A stretch of DNA of 64,000 nt from Brachyspira hyodysenteriae ATCC 27164 (GTDB lineage Bacteria; Spirochaetota; Brachyspiria; Brachyspirales; Brachyspiraceae). Where the stretch lies: positions 1,116,001 to 1,180,000 of the forward strand of contig NZ_CP015910.2 in assembly GCF_001676785.2 (NCBI RefSeq). Direction: 5' to 3'. The notes under the pieces were generated by a model, which was not told where the DNA came from, made no database searches, and saw nothing but the letters and a program-made list of their open reading frames with translations. Shown here one piece after another: positions 49,171-58,637 of the stretch; position 1 is the stretch's first letter, and the number at the start of each line of letters is the position of its first letter. Made by a program: the position numbers and the translations under genes.

Positions 49171-51213
49171 ATGGATCAATTTATAGATGTAGTAAGTTTT
49201 GAGATAGAAGCAGGACATGGAGGAGCTGGAAGCGTAAGTTTCAGAAGAGAAGCTCATGTACCTATGGGAGGACCTGATGGAGGAAATGGCGGAGACGGCG
49301 GAGATGTTATAGTTAGAGTGGATGCAAGAATAAATAGTTTCGGTAAGATAAAAAGCAGAAAAAGATTCAGAGCGAGAGACGGAGAACCTGGAAGAGCTAG
49401 ATTAAGCGATGGTAAAAGGGGAGATGATGTTGTTATAAGAGTTCCTATTGGTACTGTTGTTTATGATGAAGATACAAATAATATATTGGCCGATTTACTT
49501 GAAGACGGACAAAGATATACTGTTGCTAGAGGCGGAAAAGGCGGAAAAGGAAATAAATTCTACGCTACAGCTACAAATCAGGCACCGGATTATGCACAGC
49601 ATGGTTTAGATGGTGAGAAATTAAATATAAGATTAGAAGTTAAACTTATTGCTGATATTGGACTTGTAGGAATGCCTAATGCCGGTAAATCAAGTTTGCT
49701 TGCAAGACTTACAAGAGCTAATCCAAAAATTGCATCATATCCATTTACTACACTTACTCCAAATTTGGGAGTTTGTTATTTAGATTATGAGAGAAGTTTT
49801 GTTATTGCCGATATTCCGGGAATCATAGAAGGTGCCAGCGAAGGTGCAGGACTTGGACTTACTTTCTTAAGACATATAGAAAGAACAGGTGCTTTATGTT
49901 TTGTTATAGATTTAACCGATGAAGATGTGGCCGATACTTATAAAAAACTTAGAAATGAATTGAAGCAGTATAGTAAAGAATTAATAAAGAAAAAGTCTAT
50001 TATCGTACTAAATAAAACTGATATGCTTGAAAAAGATGAGATAAAAGAAAAAGTAAAAGCTATAGAAAAAGCAGTAAAAAAAGAATATAAAAATAATAAA
50101 GAAACTCATTATGAAGAGCCTGAAATATTCGCTTTATCCGTATTTAGTTTAGACGGTGAACTTCTTGATAAAGTAACAAATGCATTTTATAAAGCAAATG
50201 AAGAAAGATATGATAATACTAAAAAAGAAACTAAAGAACCTTTACTTCTTAATCAGAATAAATCTAAATCAAAGTTAAAAACAAAAAGAGTATTCGGGCC
50301 TGTAGTTTCAAAAAGGTTGGGTAATTCTTTGGGAATAGATGTTATACCTCATAAAACTTGCAGTTATAATTGCATATACTGTCAATTAGGTTCTGAGGAA
50401 AATACTAAAACTAATCTTGCTAATTATTATTCTGTTGATGAAATAATATATGAACTAAAAGAGGCTTTGCTTAATAATAAAAATATTGATTATATAACAT
50501 TTGCAGGTTCAGGGGAGCCTACCTTATATAAGGATTTGAAAAAACTTATTTATGAAATAAAGCAGATAACTGATATTCCTGTATGCATTATAACAAATGG
50601 TTCTTTGCTTTATAAACAGGAAATGCGTTCTGATTTGCTTATTGCCGATTTGGTTATACCTTCTCTTGATGCTGGTAATATGGATACATTTAAACTTATA
50701 GATCAGCCTAATAAAGAAATTGATTTTGATAAAATGGTTAATGGACTTATAGAGTTTAGGAGAGTTTTTAAAGGCGAGTATTGGCTTGAGGTATTTTTAC
50801 TTAAAGATATAAATGACAGTAAAGAAGAGCTTGATGATATAATAAAAATAGTAAATAAAATAAAACCTGATAGAGTACAGCTTGTTACAGCTACAAGAAG
50901 AACTTCAAATGAAAAGGCTAAGGCATTGAATGATGAAGAAATGGAAAAGGCAAAGAAATATTTTGAAGCAAACTGCAGTATTGAAATAGATGTGCCAAGT
51001 GTATCCGATAAGGCAAAAGGAAATACCAAAAAAATAACAGAAGAAGATATAATAAATTTTTTAATAAGACAGCCTGATACAGTTCATATGATAGCTATTA
51101 GTTTCAATGAAGATGAAAGCAGGGTAAGTGAATTATTAAAAAAATTAGTTGAAAGCGGAAAGGTGAGAGAAGAAATAGTTAATGGCGTATTGTCTTATGC
51201 AGTTAATATTTGA
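49171..51213 (+). CDS. obg: Obg GTPase fused to a radical SAM (COG0731-like) domain
   Basis: 680 aa in one uninterrupted frame. Residues 1-345 are a normal Obg/CgtA: glycine-rich OBG domain (GGPDGGNGGDGGDV), P-loop GMPNAGKS (167-174), DIPG (214-217) and NKTD (281-284). Residues 346-372 are a charged linker. Residues 373-600 are a radical SAM domain with FGPVVSKRLGNSLGIDVIP and cluster motif C397-x3-C401-x2-C404 (KTCSYNCIYCQLG), then FAGSGEPTLY. The last 70 residues resemble a winged helix (EEDIINFLIRQPDTVHMIA). Obg acts in 50S assembly and (p)ppGpp signalling; COG0731 relatives include the TYW1-like tRNA-modifying group. The usual Obg C-terminal domain is replaced. Confidence 0.9.
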   Translation: MDQFIDVVSFEIEAGHGGAGSVSFRREAHVPMGGPDGGNGGDGGDVIVRVDARINSFGKIKSRKRFRARDGEPGRARLSDGKRGDDVVIRVPIGTVVYDEDTNNILADLLEDGQRYTVARGGKGGKGNKFYATATNQAPDYAQHGLDGEKLNIRLEVKLIADIGLVGMPNAGKSSLLARLTRANPKIASYPFTTLTPNLGVCYLDYERSFVIADIPGIIEGASEGAGLGLTFLRHIERTGALCFVIDLTDEDVADTYKKLRNELKQYSKELIKKKSIIVLNKTDMLEKDEIKEKVKAIEKAVKKEYKNNKETHYEEPEIFALSVFSLDGELLDKVTNAFYKANEERYDNTKKETKEPLLLNQNKSKSKLKTKRVFGPVVSKRLGNSLGIDVIPHKTCSYNCIYCQLGSEENTKTNLANYYSVDEIIYELKEALLNNKNIDYITFAGSGEPTLYKDLKKLIYEIKQITDIPVCIITNGSLLYKQEMRSDLLIADLVIPSLDAGNMDTFKLIDQPNKEIDFDKMVNGLIEFRRVFKGEYWLEVFLLKDINDSKEELDDIIKIVNKIKPDRVQLVTATRRTSNEKAKALNDEEMEKAKKYFEANCSIEIDVPSVSDKAKGNTKKITEEDIINFLIRQPDTVHMIAISFNEDESRVSELLKKLVESGKVREEIVNGVLSYAVNI

Positions 51214-51328
51214 TATTGTATTTTATATAAATAGATCTAGTTTAAATATTGATTAATTTTATAATTTACTTCTTGATATATTTTTATTTAATAATAGAAT
51301 TATATAATATTAATATAGAATGTAAATT

Positions 51329-52075
51329 ATGAGAACCGTATTTATTATAATTTTTATAAGTATATGCTGCAATATTATATATTCATTTACCCAAAAAGAA
51401 AATGATTTAATTATGGCAGCTGAAAAGTCCGATATTATGTCAATTAGGAATATACTCAATAGCAAAGATGTTAATATTAATGTTCAGGACAGATACGGTG
51501 TTACTCCTTTGATGCATGCGGTATTCAATAAAGATATTTATATATTAGAATTATTATTAAAAAACAATGCAAATCCTAATATGCAAAATGATAGCGGTAA
51601 AACAGCTTTAATATATGCATGCAATACTTGTGATTTTGATATGATACAAATGCTTATATGGTATAAAGCTGATGTTAATCTCAGTGATAATTATAAATCT
51701 ACAGCTTTAATGTACGCTTCAAGCAGAGATACTAATATTATAAAATTACTTGCTGAATCAGGCGCTGATATTAATGCTCAGAATTTAGATGGTAAAACAG
51801 CTTTAATGTATAATATTTTAAATAAGGCCGATGCTGAAACTATTAAAACTTTTATTAGTTTAGGTGCGGATATTAATATTCAAGATATTCATGGCTATAG
51901 TGCTTTGATGTATGCTGCCATATTAGATTATAGAGAATTTGTTGAAATATTAATAGAAAATGGAGCTGATGTAAATAAAAGAAATAATTATAATAAAACA
52001 GCTTTAACTATGTCTGAAGAAAATAAAAATTATAAAATGGCTGAGATTTTAATTAAATACGGTGCAGTAAGATAA
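51329..52075 (+). CDS. Exported ankyrin-repeat protein
   Basis: 248 aa. N-terminal signal peptide (MRTVFIIIFISICCNIIYSF), then about six ankyrin repeats of 33 residues (pattern DxxGxTALMYA...LLxxGADxN). Ankyrin repeats bind other proteins; export suggests a periplasmic, surface or secreted role. Convergent with another exported ankyrin gene, 11 bp apart. Confidence 0.87.
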   Translation: MRTVFIIIFISICCNIIYSFTQKENDLIMAAEKSDIMSIRNILNSKDVNINVQDRYGVTPLMHAVFNKDIYILELLLKNNANPNMQNDSGKTALIYACNTCDFDMIQMLIWYKADVNLSDNYKSTALMYASSRDTNIIKLLAESGADINAQNLDGKTALMYNILNKADAETIKTFISLGADINIQDIHGYSALMYAAILDYREFVEILIENGADVNKRNNYNKTALTMSEENKNYKMAEILIKYGAVR

Positions 52076-52086
52076 TTAATTATTTT

Positions 52087-53367
52087 TTAATTTATAGCTT
52101 CAAGTCCAAGTAATTTTCTTATTTCTTTATTATTATTTTTTTTAACTAATTCTATTGCTTTACTGTCTACTGTAGCATTGTTTCTTATAAGTTTTCTGCA
52201 CATTTCTAAATTATTGTTTTCTACAGCTATAGCTAATGGACTATATCCTCTTTTATCTTTTACATCTACATTAGCACCATTTAATAATAAATTATCAGTT
52301 ATAGACATATTATTATTTTTTACTGCTGTATGTATAGGAGCGTATCCGTTATACATATTATTTAATTCAGATTTGGCATTTATTAAAATATTGGATATTT
52401 CAGTATCATTATTTGAAACTGCTATATTTAATGCTAATTGATTTTTATCATTCAATATGTTTACATTTGCATTATATTTTATTAAAGCATTTATAACTTC
52501 TATATATTCATTTTTTGATTTATGAGCATTCATTACAGCTAAATGCAAGGCAGTATTTCCATTTTTATCTTTTATATTTGGATTTGCATTTTTTGATAAA
52601 AGCAAATTGACACTTTCAAGCAATTTATTAGAATTATTTTCTATAACATAATGCAATGATGTTTTGAAATTTGCATTTGTGTTATCAATATTAGCACCTA
52701 ATTTTATAAGTTCGCTTGCTGCCTCTACAGAACCATGTCCAACAGCATAATGAAGCATGGTATTAGTATCTTTAGTATCAACATCTATTCCTAAATTCTT
52801 TACTAAGTAATTTATATTTTCTGTATTATTTCCAATACTTGCTGATTTTATTAAAGATATAACATCTTCGCTATTCATAAGCAGATATATATTTTTATTA
52901 AGATAAAGTTCTAATATTTGAGGATTAGCATATTCTGAAGCTAAAAACTCACTTCTTGGTTTTTCTTTCATTTGGAAATTAATATTAGCTCCGGAATCTA
53001 TTAATAATTTAACACTTTCAAAATTTTTGTTTATAGTTGCAATATCCATAGCCGAATAGTATGAACCGTCTATATATTTATTATTATTTGTTATTTTAGT
53101 ATTATTATCCAAAAGAATATTTAAATCAGTATACGGAGAATTTTTAAGTACATTTATAGAAACTGTTTGATTATTTTCAGCAGCTATATGTATTAGTGAG
53201 TATCCTCTTTCATCTTTAATATTAGGGCTTATATTTTGCGATAATAGAGTTTGTATAGTTCTGATATCTCCTGTTTTTACTGCATTAATCATTTTATTTT
53301 CATTTTCTGTTAATGCATACAGACTAATAATATTTATGAATAATGTTATTATTATAATTTTTTTCAT
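52087..53367 (-). CDS. Exported ankyrin-repeat protein, longer
   Basis: 426 aa. Signal peptide of about 20 residues (MKKIIIITLFINIISLYAL), then about ten ankyrin repeats; clear ones are DERGYSLIHIAAENNQTVSI, DKNGNTALHLAVMNAHKS and DKRGYSPLAIAVENNNLEMC. The repeat after residue 95 is irregular with a long loop. Same class as the convergent neighbour but with different repeat sequence, so not a recent duplicate. Confidence 0.87.
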   Translation of the reverse strand: MKKIIIITLFINIISLYALTENENKMINAVKTGDIRTIQTLLSQNISPNIKDERGYSLIHIAAENNQTVSINVLKNSPYTDLNILLDNNTKITNNNKYIDGSYYSAMDIATINKNFESVKLLIDSGANINFQMKEKPRSEFLASEYANPQILELYLNKNIYLLMNSEDVISLIKSASIGNNTENINYLVKNLGIDVDTKDTNTMLHYAVGHGSVEAASELIKLGANIDNTNANFKTSLHYVIENNSNKLLESVNLLLSKNANPNIKDKNGNTALHLAVMNAHKSKNEYIEVINALIKYNANVNILNDKNQLALNIAVSNNDTEISNILINAKSELNNMYNGYAPIHTAVKNNNMSITDNLLLNGANVDVKDKRGYSPLAIAVENNNLEMCRKLIRNNATVDSKAIELVKKNNNKEIRKLLGLEAIN

Positions 53368-53543
53368 ATTATTTCCATTTATTATTAAGTTAATATTATG
53401 TATACTAATACATTATAATCATCGTTTTTATATTTATTTTTATTATAACTTTTTTGTTATTAAAATATTATATAAATAAGAATAAAATATTGAAAAATAG
53501 AAAAATATAATATATACTTATGATAATATTTGGAGGTTTTTAA

Positions 53544-54116
53544 ATGGCCAGCATAGAAAGAGATAAAGCTGTTGAATTATTTAAAAAATATAATGATGAG
53601 CATTCATTATTTAAGCATGCATTATCAGTAGAAGCAGTTATGAGATATTTTGCTAGAAAAAACGGTGAAGATGAAGATGAATGGGGTATGGTAGGATTTT
53701 TACATGATATGGATTATGAAAAATATCCTGATGAACATTGCATTAAAGTTAAAGAAATACTAGAAGCTGAGGGACTTCCTGAAAGTTTTATAAGAGCAAT
53801 TCAAAGTCATGGCTACGGGCTATGTACAGATATTGAACCTTTAAGCAATATGGAAAAAACTTTATATGCTGTTGATGAACTTGCCGGTTTTATTACTGCA
53901 TGTGCTTTAGTTAGACCTTCAAAGAGTTTAGATGATATGGAAGTTAAATCCGTTAAGAAGAAACTCAAAGATAAAGCATTTGCCGCCAAAGTAGACAGAA
54001 CAGTTATAAATAAAGGTGCTGAAATGTTAGGCGTTAATATAGATGAATTAATAAAAGAAACTATAGAAGCTCTTATTCCTGTGCAAGAGAGTATAGGGCT
54101 TAAGAAAATTTCCTAA
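53544..54116 (+). CDS. HD-domain (HDIG-type) hydrolase-like protein
   Basis: 190 aa. HD-superfamily pattern: FKHALSVEAVMRYFARKNG, then FLHDMDYEKYPDEH with the HD pair, AIQSHGYG, and LYAVDELAGFITA with the last Asp. Such small HD proteins are probably metal-dependent phosphohydrolases; substrate unknown. GGAGG before the ATG. First of a four-gene run with pncA, ogt and an acetyltransferase. Confidence 0.88.
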   Translation: MASIERDKAVELFKKYNDEHSLFKHALSVEAVMRYFARKNGEDEDEWGMVGFLHDMDYEKYPDEHCIKVKEILEAEGLPESFIRAIQSHGYGLCTDIEPLSNMEKTLYAVDELAGFITACALVRPSKSLDDMEVKSVKKKLKDKAFAAKVDRTVINKGAEMLGVNIDELIKETIEALIPVQESIGLKKIS

Positions 54117-54141
54117 ATATTAATATTTACGGACTTGGGTT

Positions 54142-54783
54142 ATGAGTAAAATAAAGATACTTACAATAGTAGATATGCAAAATGATTATATGGAAGGTGG
54201 CCCTATGGCTGTTAAAGGTGCTGCTAAATTAGTACCTGTTATAAATGATCTTATAAAAAATGGAGAGTATGATGCTATAATTGCAACTCAGGATTGGCAT
54301 CCTTCAAATCATATATCTTTTGCTTCAACTCATGAAAAAGAGCCTTTTTCAAAAATTAAAGTTATAGATCAAGATACAGGGGATGAAGAGATTCTTACTT
54401 TATGGCCTCGTCATTGCGTTGCTAGGACTTATGGTTCTGCTATAGTTGACGGACTTAGAAAGAAAAGAGATTATATATATGTTCAAAAGGGAGTTGATCC
54501 TGATGATGAAGGTAACTCCGGATTTTCTTATATGCATAAAGAGTTTATAGATGCTGCAAGAGAAAATAAAGAAACTTTAGTTCTTGATTTTGTTGGGGTT
54601 GCTCTTGATTACTGTGTATTTTTTACAGCAAGAGACACTGCTGAATATGTGGCTTCTATAGATGCAGAATATTTAGTAAGTGTAAATGTACTTGAATACG
54701 CTTCTGCGGCTGTTAATCCAGAATCTATTGAGGGGTTATATACTTCTTGTCCTCTTATCAATCTTAAAAAGGTTAAATTGTGA
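54142..54783 (+). CDS. pncA: Nicotinamidase
   Basis: 213 aa, isochorismatase fold. Catalytic triad Asp11 (VDMQND), Lys116 (VQKGVDP) and Cys158 (GVALDYCVFF); metal ligands Asp52 and His54 (TQDWHPSNH), plus His91 (WPRHC). Hydrolyses nicotinamide to nicotinate for NAD salvage. The end overlaps the GTG start of ogt by 4 bp. Confidence 0.95.
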   Translation: MSKIKILTIVDMQNDYMEGGPMAVKGAAKLVPVINDLIKNGEYDAIIATQDWHPSNHISFASTHEKEPFSKIKVIDQDTGDEEILTLWPRHCVARTYGSAIVDGLRKKRDYIYVQKGVDPDDEGNSGFSYMHKEFIDAARENKETLVLDFVGVALDYCVFFTARDTAEYVASIDAEYLVSVNVLEYASAAVNPESIEGLYTSCPLINLKKVKL

Positions 54784-55316
54784 AAATTATTAGGCTTGAA
54801 AAAAAATCTAATTTTAGTAAAGCCTATATTCATAAAAGCCCTATTGGGGATTTAATACTAACAGCAGATGAAACTTATAAGTATATCACATCATTGGAAT
54901 TTAATTTAAATAATATTAAAGTATCATCAAATGATGAAGAACCATCTATAATAAAGCAAGCAAAAAAAGAATTAGATGATTATTTTTCAAATGGTTTAAA
55001 AAAATTCTCTCTTCCTTTAGCTATATATGGTACTGACTTTCAATATAATGTTTGGATGGAAACTTCAAAGATACCTTTTGGAAAAGTTGTTACCTATTCC
55101 GATATAGCAAGAAATATTTCAGATAAAAAGGGAAGCATATCTAGAGCAGTAGGAACAGCCGAAGGAAAAAATAAAATAGCTATTATAATACCTTGTCATA
55201 GAGTTGTAGGAGTAAATAAAAAGTTAACAGGATATGCAGGAGGACTTGATAAAAAAGAATATTTACTCAAGCTTGAAGGTTTTAATATAGTTAATTCTAA
55301 AATTATAATTGAGTAG
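54780..55316 (+). CDS. ogt: Methylated-DNA--protein-cysteine methyltransferase
   Basis: 178 aa, GTG start overlapping pncA (GTGA). Acceptor Cys139 in IIIPCHRVVG; the DNA-binding helix region is IPFGKVVTYSDIARNI and SRAVGTAEGKN, followed by LTGYAGGLDKKEYLL. It removes alkyl groups from O6-guanine by suicide transfer. The N-terminal domain is short and variable, as in Ogt proteins. Confidence 0.95.
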   Translation: MKIIRLEKKSNFSKAYIHKSPIGDLILTADETYKYITSLEFNLNNIKVSSNDEEPSIIKQAKKELDDYFSNGLKKFSLPLAIYGTDFQYNVWMETSKIPFGKVVTYSDIARNISDKKGSISRAVGTAEGKNKIAIIIPCHRVVGVNKKLTGYAGGLDKKEYLLKLEGFNIVNSKIIIE

Positions 55317-55328
55317 GGTTAATTTTAT

Positions 55329-55883
55329 ATGCTTAAAAAAACTTATAAAACGAATAGGCTTTTTCTAGTTCAGCCTAATGTTAATATGGCTTCAGAGATA
55401 GTTGATTTTTATAGTAGGAATAAAGAGTTTTTTGAAGAGTTTGATCCTCAAAGACCTGATGTATTTTATAAGATTAATACTCATAAAGATATAATAAAAA
55501 GAGAGCTTGAAGAAGTTAAACAAAAAAGAATGCTTAAATTTTGGATTTATAAAATTGAAGATAAAAAAAGAATTATAGGAATGATTAATTTTAGTAATAT
55601 TGTTATGGGTGTTTTTTTATCTTGTACTGTTGGTTATAAATTAGATGAATTTGAACAGAATAAGGGGTATATGACAGAGGCTTTACATGCTGCCATTATA
55701 ATAGCATTTAAAGAACTTAGATTACATAGAATAGAAGCAAATATAATGCCTCATAATAAGCCTTCATTAGAATTGGCTAAAAGATTAGGCTTTGAATATG
55801 AAGGACTTGCCAAAAAATATTTAAAGATTAACGGCAAATGGGAAGACCATGTTCATATGACTATAATAAATGATGAAGTATAA
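55329..55883 (+). CDS. GNAT acetyltransferase, RimJ/RimL-like
   Basis: 184 aa. Pattern of the ribosomal-protein N-acetyltransferase branch: TNRLFLVQPN at the start, VGYKLDEFEQNKGYMTEAL, LRLHRIEANIMPHNKPSLEL and KRLGFEYEGLAKKYLKING. Likely acetylates an N-terminal amine of a protein or a small molecule. 12 bp after ogt, so in the same operon. Confidence 0.9.
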   Translation: MLKKTYKTNRLFLVQPNVNMASEIVDFYSRNKEFFEEFDPQRPDVFYKINTHKDIIKRELEEVKQKRMLKFWIYKIEDKKRIIGMINFSNIVMGVFLSCTVGYKLDEFEQNKGYMTEALHAAIIIAFKELRLHRIEANIMPHNKPSLELAKRLGFEYEGLAKKYLKINGKWEDHVHMTIINDEV

Positions 55884-55975
55884 AAATACTTGTTTTAATA
55901 TGAAAAAAAATTTGAAACTATAGAATTATGTTTATTAATTTCTATAAAAATATATAAAATTATATCTTTAAAATC

Positions 55976-56003
55976 TTTACAAATTAAATATTATCTGTAT
56001 AAT
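55976..56003 (+). promoter_or_regulatory. Promoter of the small zinc-protein genes
   Basis: TTTACA (55976-55981), 16-bp spacer, TATAAT (55998-56003), 34 bp before the ATG, which is preceded by AGAGG. Confidence 0.6.
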
Positions 56004-56037
56004 ATACGGCGAAAAATAAATTATAAGAGGTGTATAA

Positions 56038-56328
56038 ATGTCTGTAAAATGTGTTTGGTGCGGTAAAAATGTAGAAGAAATACAAGGGCAGGCTACTATG
56101 GATACATGCGATGATTGTGAGGATTTTTTTGAAGAACATATTGATGATATAGCAGAATCTTTAAATGAGCTTCTTAAAAAGAATGAATCTTCATCATCTA
56201 AACCTACAGAAAAAAAGGCTTGGGTTAGCTATTCTCTTATAACAGCTATACATATGCTTAGTTCCAAACCTTATATAGAATTTAAAGACTCTAAATATAA
56301 AGATTTAATTTCAGGTGATAAAAAATGA
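56038..56328 (+). CDS. Small zinc-ribbon protein
   Basis: 96 aa. C5-x2-C8 and C24-x2-C27 form a zinc-ribbon knuckle pair (KCVWCGK; DTCDDCED), then an acidic helix and a serine-rich linker. No TM. Family not recognised; zinc ribbons of this size often bind nucleic acid or act as adaptors. The stop overlaps the next start by 4 bp (ATGA). Confidence 0.7.
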   Translation: MSVKCVWCGKNVEEIQGQATMDTCDDCEDFFEEHIDDIAESLNELLKKNESSSSKPTEKKAWVSYSLITAIHMLSSKPYIEFKDSKYKDLISGDKK

Positions 56329-56642
56329 GAACATTATATATAATAACTTTTGTATTTTTTTGTTTTACTGCTAGCTTAAGGCCTAAAGCTCAGGAAAATT
56401 TTTATTGCGAATACTGCGGAAATAAGTTTAGTTCAGTAAAATTATTAACTTCTCAAAATTGTATGCGTTATCCTGAAGGAAATTATAAAGGTAAGCATAA
56501 ACTTTATGAAGGTATAGAAAAAGATGAATATACTTGCAAATACTGCGGTAATCAATATAAAACTATAAAACAATTAACTTCAGCAAAATGTATTCGTTAT
56601 CCAAATGGTAATTATAAGGGATATCATTCACCTGCTTTATAA
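56325..56642 (+). CDS. Tandem CCCH zinc-module protein with N-terminal signal
   Basis: 105 aa. A hydrophobic N-terminus (MRTLYIITFVFFCFTASL) looks like a signal peptide or anchor. The rest is two copies of one module with identical spacing, C-x2-C-x14-C-x11-H: C28, C31, C46, H58 and C71, C74, C89, H101. Each contains YCGN, LTS and RYPxGNYKGxH. This should bind one zinc per module outside the cytoplasm, which is uncommon. No named family recalled. Translationally coupled to the upstream zinc-ribbon gene. Confidence 0.7.
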   Translation: MRTLYIITFVFFCFTASLRPKAQENFYCEYCGNKFSSVKLLTSQNCMRYPEGNYKGKHKLYEGIEKDEYTCKYCGNQYKTIKQLTSAKCIRYPNGNYKGYHSPAL

Positions 56643-56718
56643 TATTAATAGTAATGAATCAGGTCATAAAAATATTGATTTATTATATAGAATATAATTG
56701 ATTGTTTTGGGGAAATAT

Positions 56719-57099
56719 ATGTCTGATAATGAAAATAATTATAATGAAAAAGAAGAAGAAAAGGTATTTGAACCGGAAATAGTTAATAATGATGATACTG
56801 ATAAAAATAAATCTCTAAATTCTATACTTTCTTGGATTCCGTTTATATTAGCTTTGATATATACAATTTCTCCTGTTGATTTTATTCCAGATGTCATACC
56901 TGTTGCCGGTTGGGGAGAAGATGCTCTATTTTTAATAGCATCAGCTTTGCATGGCATTCAAAATACTGTTTTAGATAAAAATACATCTATATATAAAATT
57001 GTTAAATATATAAAATGGGCTGCATTTATATTTACTATTATATTTATACTTATATTGGTTCTTCTTATAGTATTAGTTTTCAAAGTTTCATCTAATTAG
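56719..57099 (+). CDS. YkvA family (DUF1232) membrane protein
   Basis: 126 aa from ATG 56719, preceded by GGGG; TTG 56698 is rejected. Acidic N-terminal 40 residues, then the DUF1232 core LALIYTISPVDFIPDVIPVA followed by GWGEDALFL. A C-terminal TM helix (about 99-121) ends the protein. Function of DUF1232 is unknown. Confidence 0.85.
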   Translation: MSDNENNYNEKEEEKVFEPEIVNNDDTDKNKSLNSILSWIPFILALIYTISPVDFIPDVIPVAGWGEDALFLIASALHGIQNTVLDKNTSIYKIVKYIKWAAFIFTIIFILILVLLIVLVFKVSSN

Positions 57100-57190
57100 T
57101 AATTATATATATACTGTAATTTTCTATATTTAATTTAAAAATATAAATTCCGATTATAAAATAGTTAGAATATATTTTAAAGATAGAAAG

Positions 57191-58576
57191 ATGGAAGAGA
57201 TACAAAAATATTGGAATGAATTTTTAGATATTATAAGTGAAGATGATGAGTTTGCGGGTATTGCCCTATTGAAAGGAAGTGTTTTAATAGCTGATAATGA
57301 GAATAAAGCTGATATAGTATGTTCTGGAGATTTTACAGCGGCACATATAAAAAAAGATTTTTTAGAAAGAATAAAAGATTTTTTTGAAGATAGACTAGGG
57401 CATAATATAGATATAGATGTAAAAGTAGATGCTGAATTAGTTAATAAATATCTACATATAGAAGAAGCTGAAGAATCTATTGATAATAATAAAGAAAATA
57501 ATTCTAATAAAAATACATTAGAAGCATCAAAAAAAGAAAATTTTTATAGTAAAAGCAATTTAAATGATTATTTCAGATTCGATAATTTTATACAAGGTAA
57601 TAATAATAGATATGTATTTGAAGCTGCTAAATATGTATCATCCAATCCAGGTAAAGAATATAATCCTCTCTATATATATGGAAGTGTAGGCATAGGAAAG
57701 ACACATTTACTTCAGGCTATAGGTAATAGTTATATGCAAAATAATCCTAATGCTAAAGTTCTTTATATAGATGGAAGCGGTTTCAGAGATGAATATGTAT
57801 CAGGACTTCAGAGCAAAAAACCTGAAATTTTTAAGAGAAGATATAAGTCTTTGGATATGCTTTTATTAGATGATTTGCAGCTTCTTGAAAGTGCCCAGGA
57901 AACATCTAAAGAGTTATTTGAGATATTTCAGGCTTTGGATAATGCCTCAAAACAGATGGTATTTGTAAGCGATAAGCCGCCTAAAGAGTTGAGAAATATA
58001 GAAGCAAGATTAAAAAATAGATTTGAAAAGAGTCTTATTCTTTCAATAGAACCTCCTCAATATGAAACAAGACTTGCAATAATAGAGAGAAAGTTATTCG
58101 ATTTGCATACTAGCATAGATGAAGAAGTTATGAAATATATGGCAGAAAATATTACTACCGATGTTAGGAAAATTGAAGGTGCAATAAGGGCTTATTTATC
58201 CATAAGAGATTTAATGAAAATAACACCAAATATAGAGCAATGTGAAAAACTTGATATATTCAAAGATTATTTTACTAACAAGCCTAAATTAAAAAATGCT
58301 ACAATAAAAGAGATAAAAAAGATAGTGGCAGACTATTACGGCATAGAAATATCATCTTTTGAGAGCAAAGATAGAACAAAGTTTATATCTAAAGCTAGGC
58401 ATGTTGCTATATATTTAGCTTGCGAATATTCTAAGAAATCGGTTACAGAAATAGGACTTGATTTTAACAGAGATCATGCCTCTGTAATACATGCCAGAGA
58501 TAAAGTGAAAGATGAATTGAAAACAGGCTCCCATTTATACTCAGAAATTAATGATATAATAGCAGGAATATCATAA
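57191..58576 (+). CDS. dnaA: Chromosomal replication initiator DnaA
   Basis: 461 aa. Domain I is at about 1-90 and a variable Asn/Glu/Lys-rich domain II at about 91-122. AAA+ domain III has Walker A GSVGIGKT (164-171) and Walker B LLLDDLQLL. Domain IV carries the DNA-binding signature EIGLDFNRDHASVIHARDKV. Both Walker motifs and the signature deviate slightly from the common GGVGLGKT and DHTTVLHA forms. It binds DnaA boxes and opens oriC. dnaN is not downstream; grpE follows after a 516-bp gap, so this is not the classical dnaA-dnaN origin region. Confidence 0.92.
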   Translation: MEEIQKYWNEFLDIISEDDEFAGIALLKGSVLIADNENKADIVCSGDFTAAHIKKDFLERIKDFFEDRLGHNIDIDVKVDAELVNKYLHIEEAEESIDNNKENNSNKNTLEASKKENFYSKSNLNDYFRFDNFIQGNNNRYVFEAAKYVSSNPGKEYNPLYIYGSVGIGKTHLLQAIGNSYMQNNPNAKVLYIDGSGFRDEYVSGLQSKKPEIFKRRYKSLDMLLLDDLQLLESAQETSKELFEIFQALDNASKQMVFVSDKPPKELRNIEARLKNRFEKSLILSIEPPQYETRLAIIERKLFDLHTSIDEEVMKYMAENITTDVRKIEGAIRAYLSIRDLMKITPNIEQCEKLDIFKDYFTNKPKLKNATIKEIKKIVADYYGIEISSFESKDRTKFISKARHVAIYLACEYSKKSVTEIGLDFNRDHASVIHARDKVKDELKTGSHLYSEINDIIAGIS

Positions 58577-58603
58577 AATTATTAAATAAAATCTAAAAAA
58601 TCA

Positions 58604-58631
58604 TTGACTTTTATATGATTTTATATATAAT
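58604..58631 (+). promoter_or_regulatory. Promoter of the candidate small RNA
   Basis: TTGACT (58604-58609), 16-bp spacer, TATAAT (58626-58631), beginning 28 bp after the dnaA stop. Confidence 0.6.
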
Positions 58632-58637
58632 TACAAC

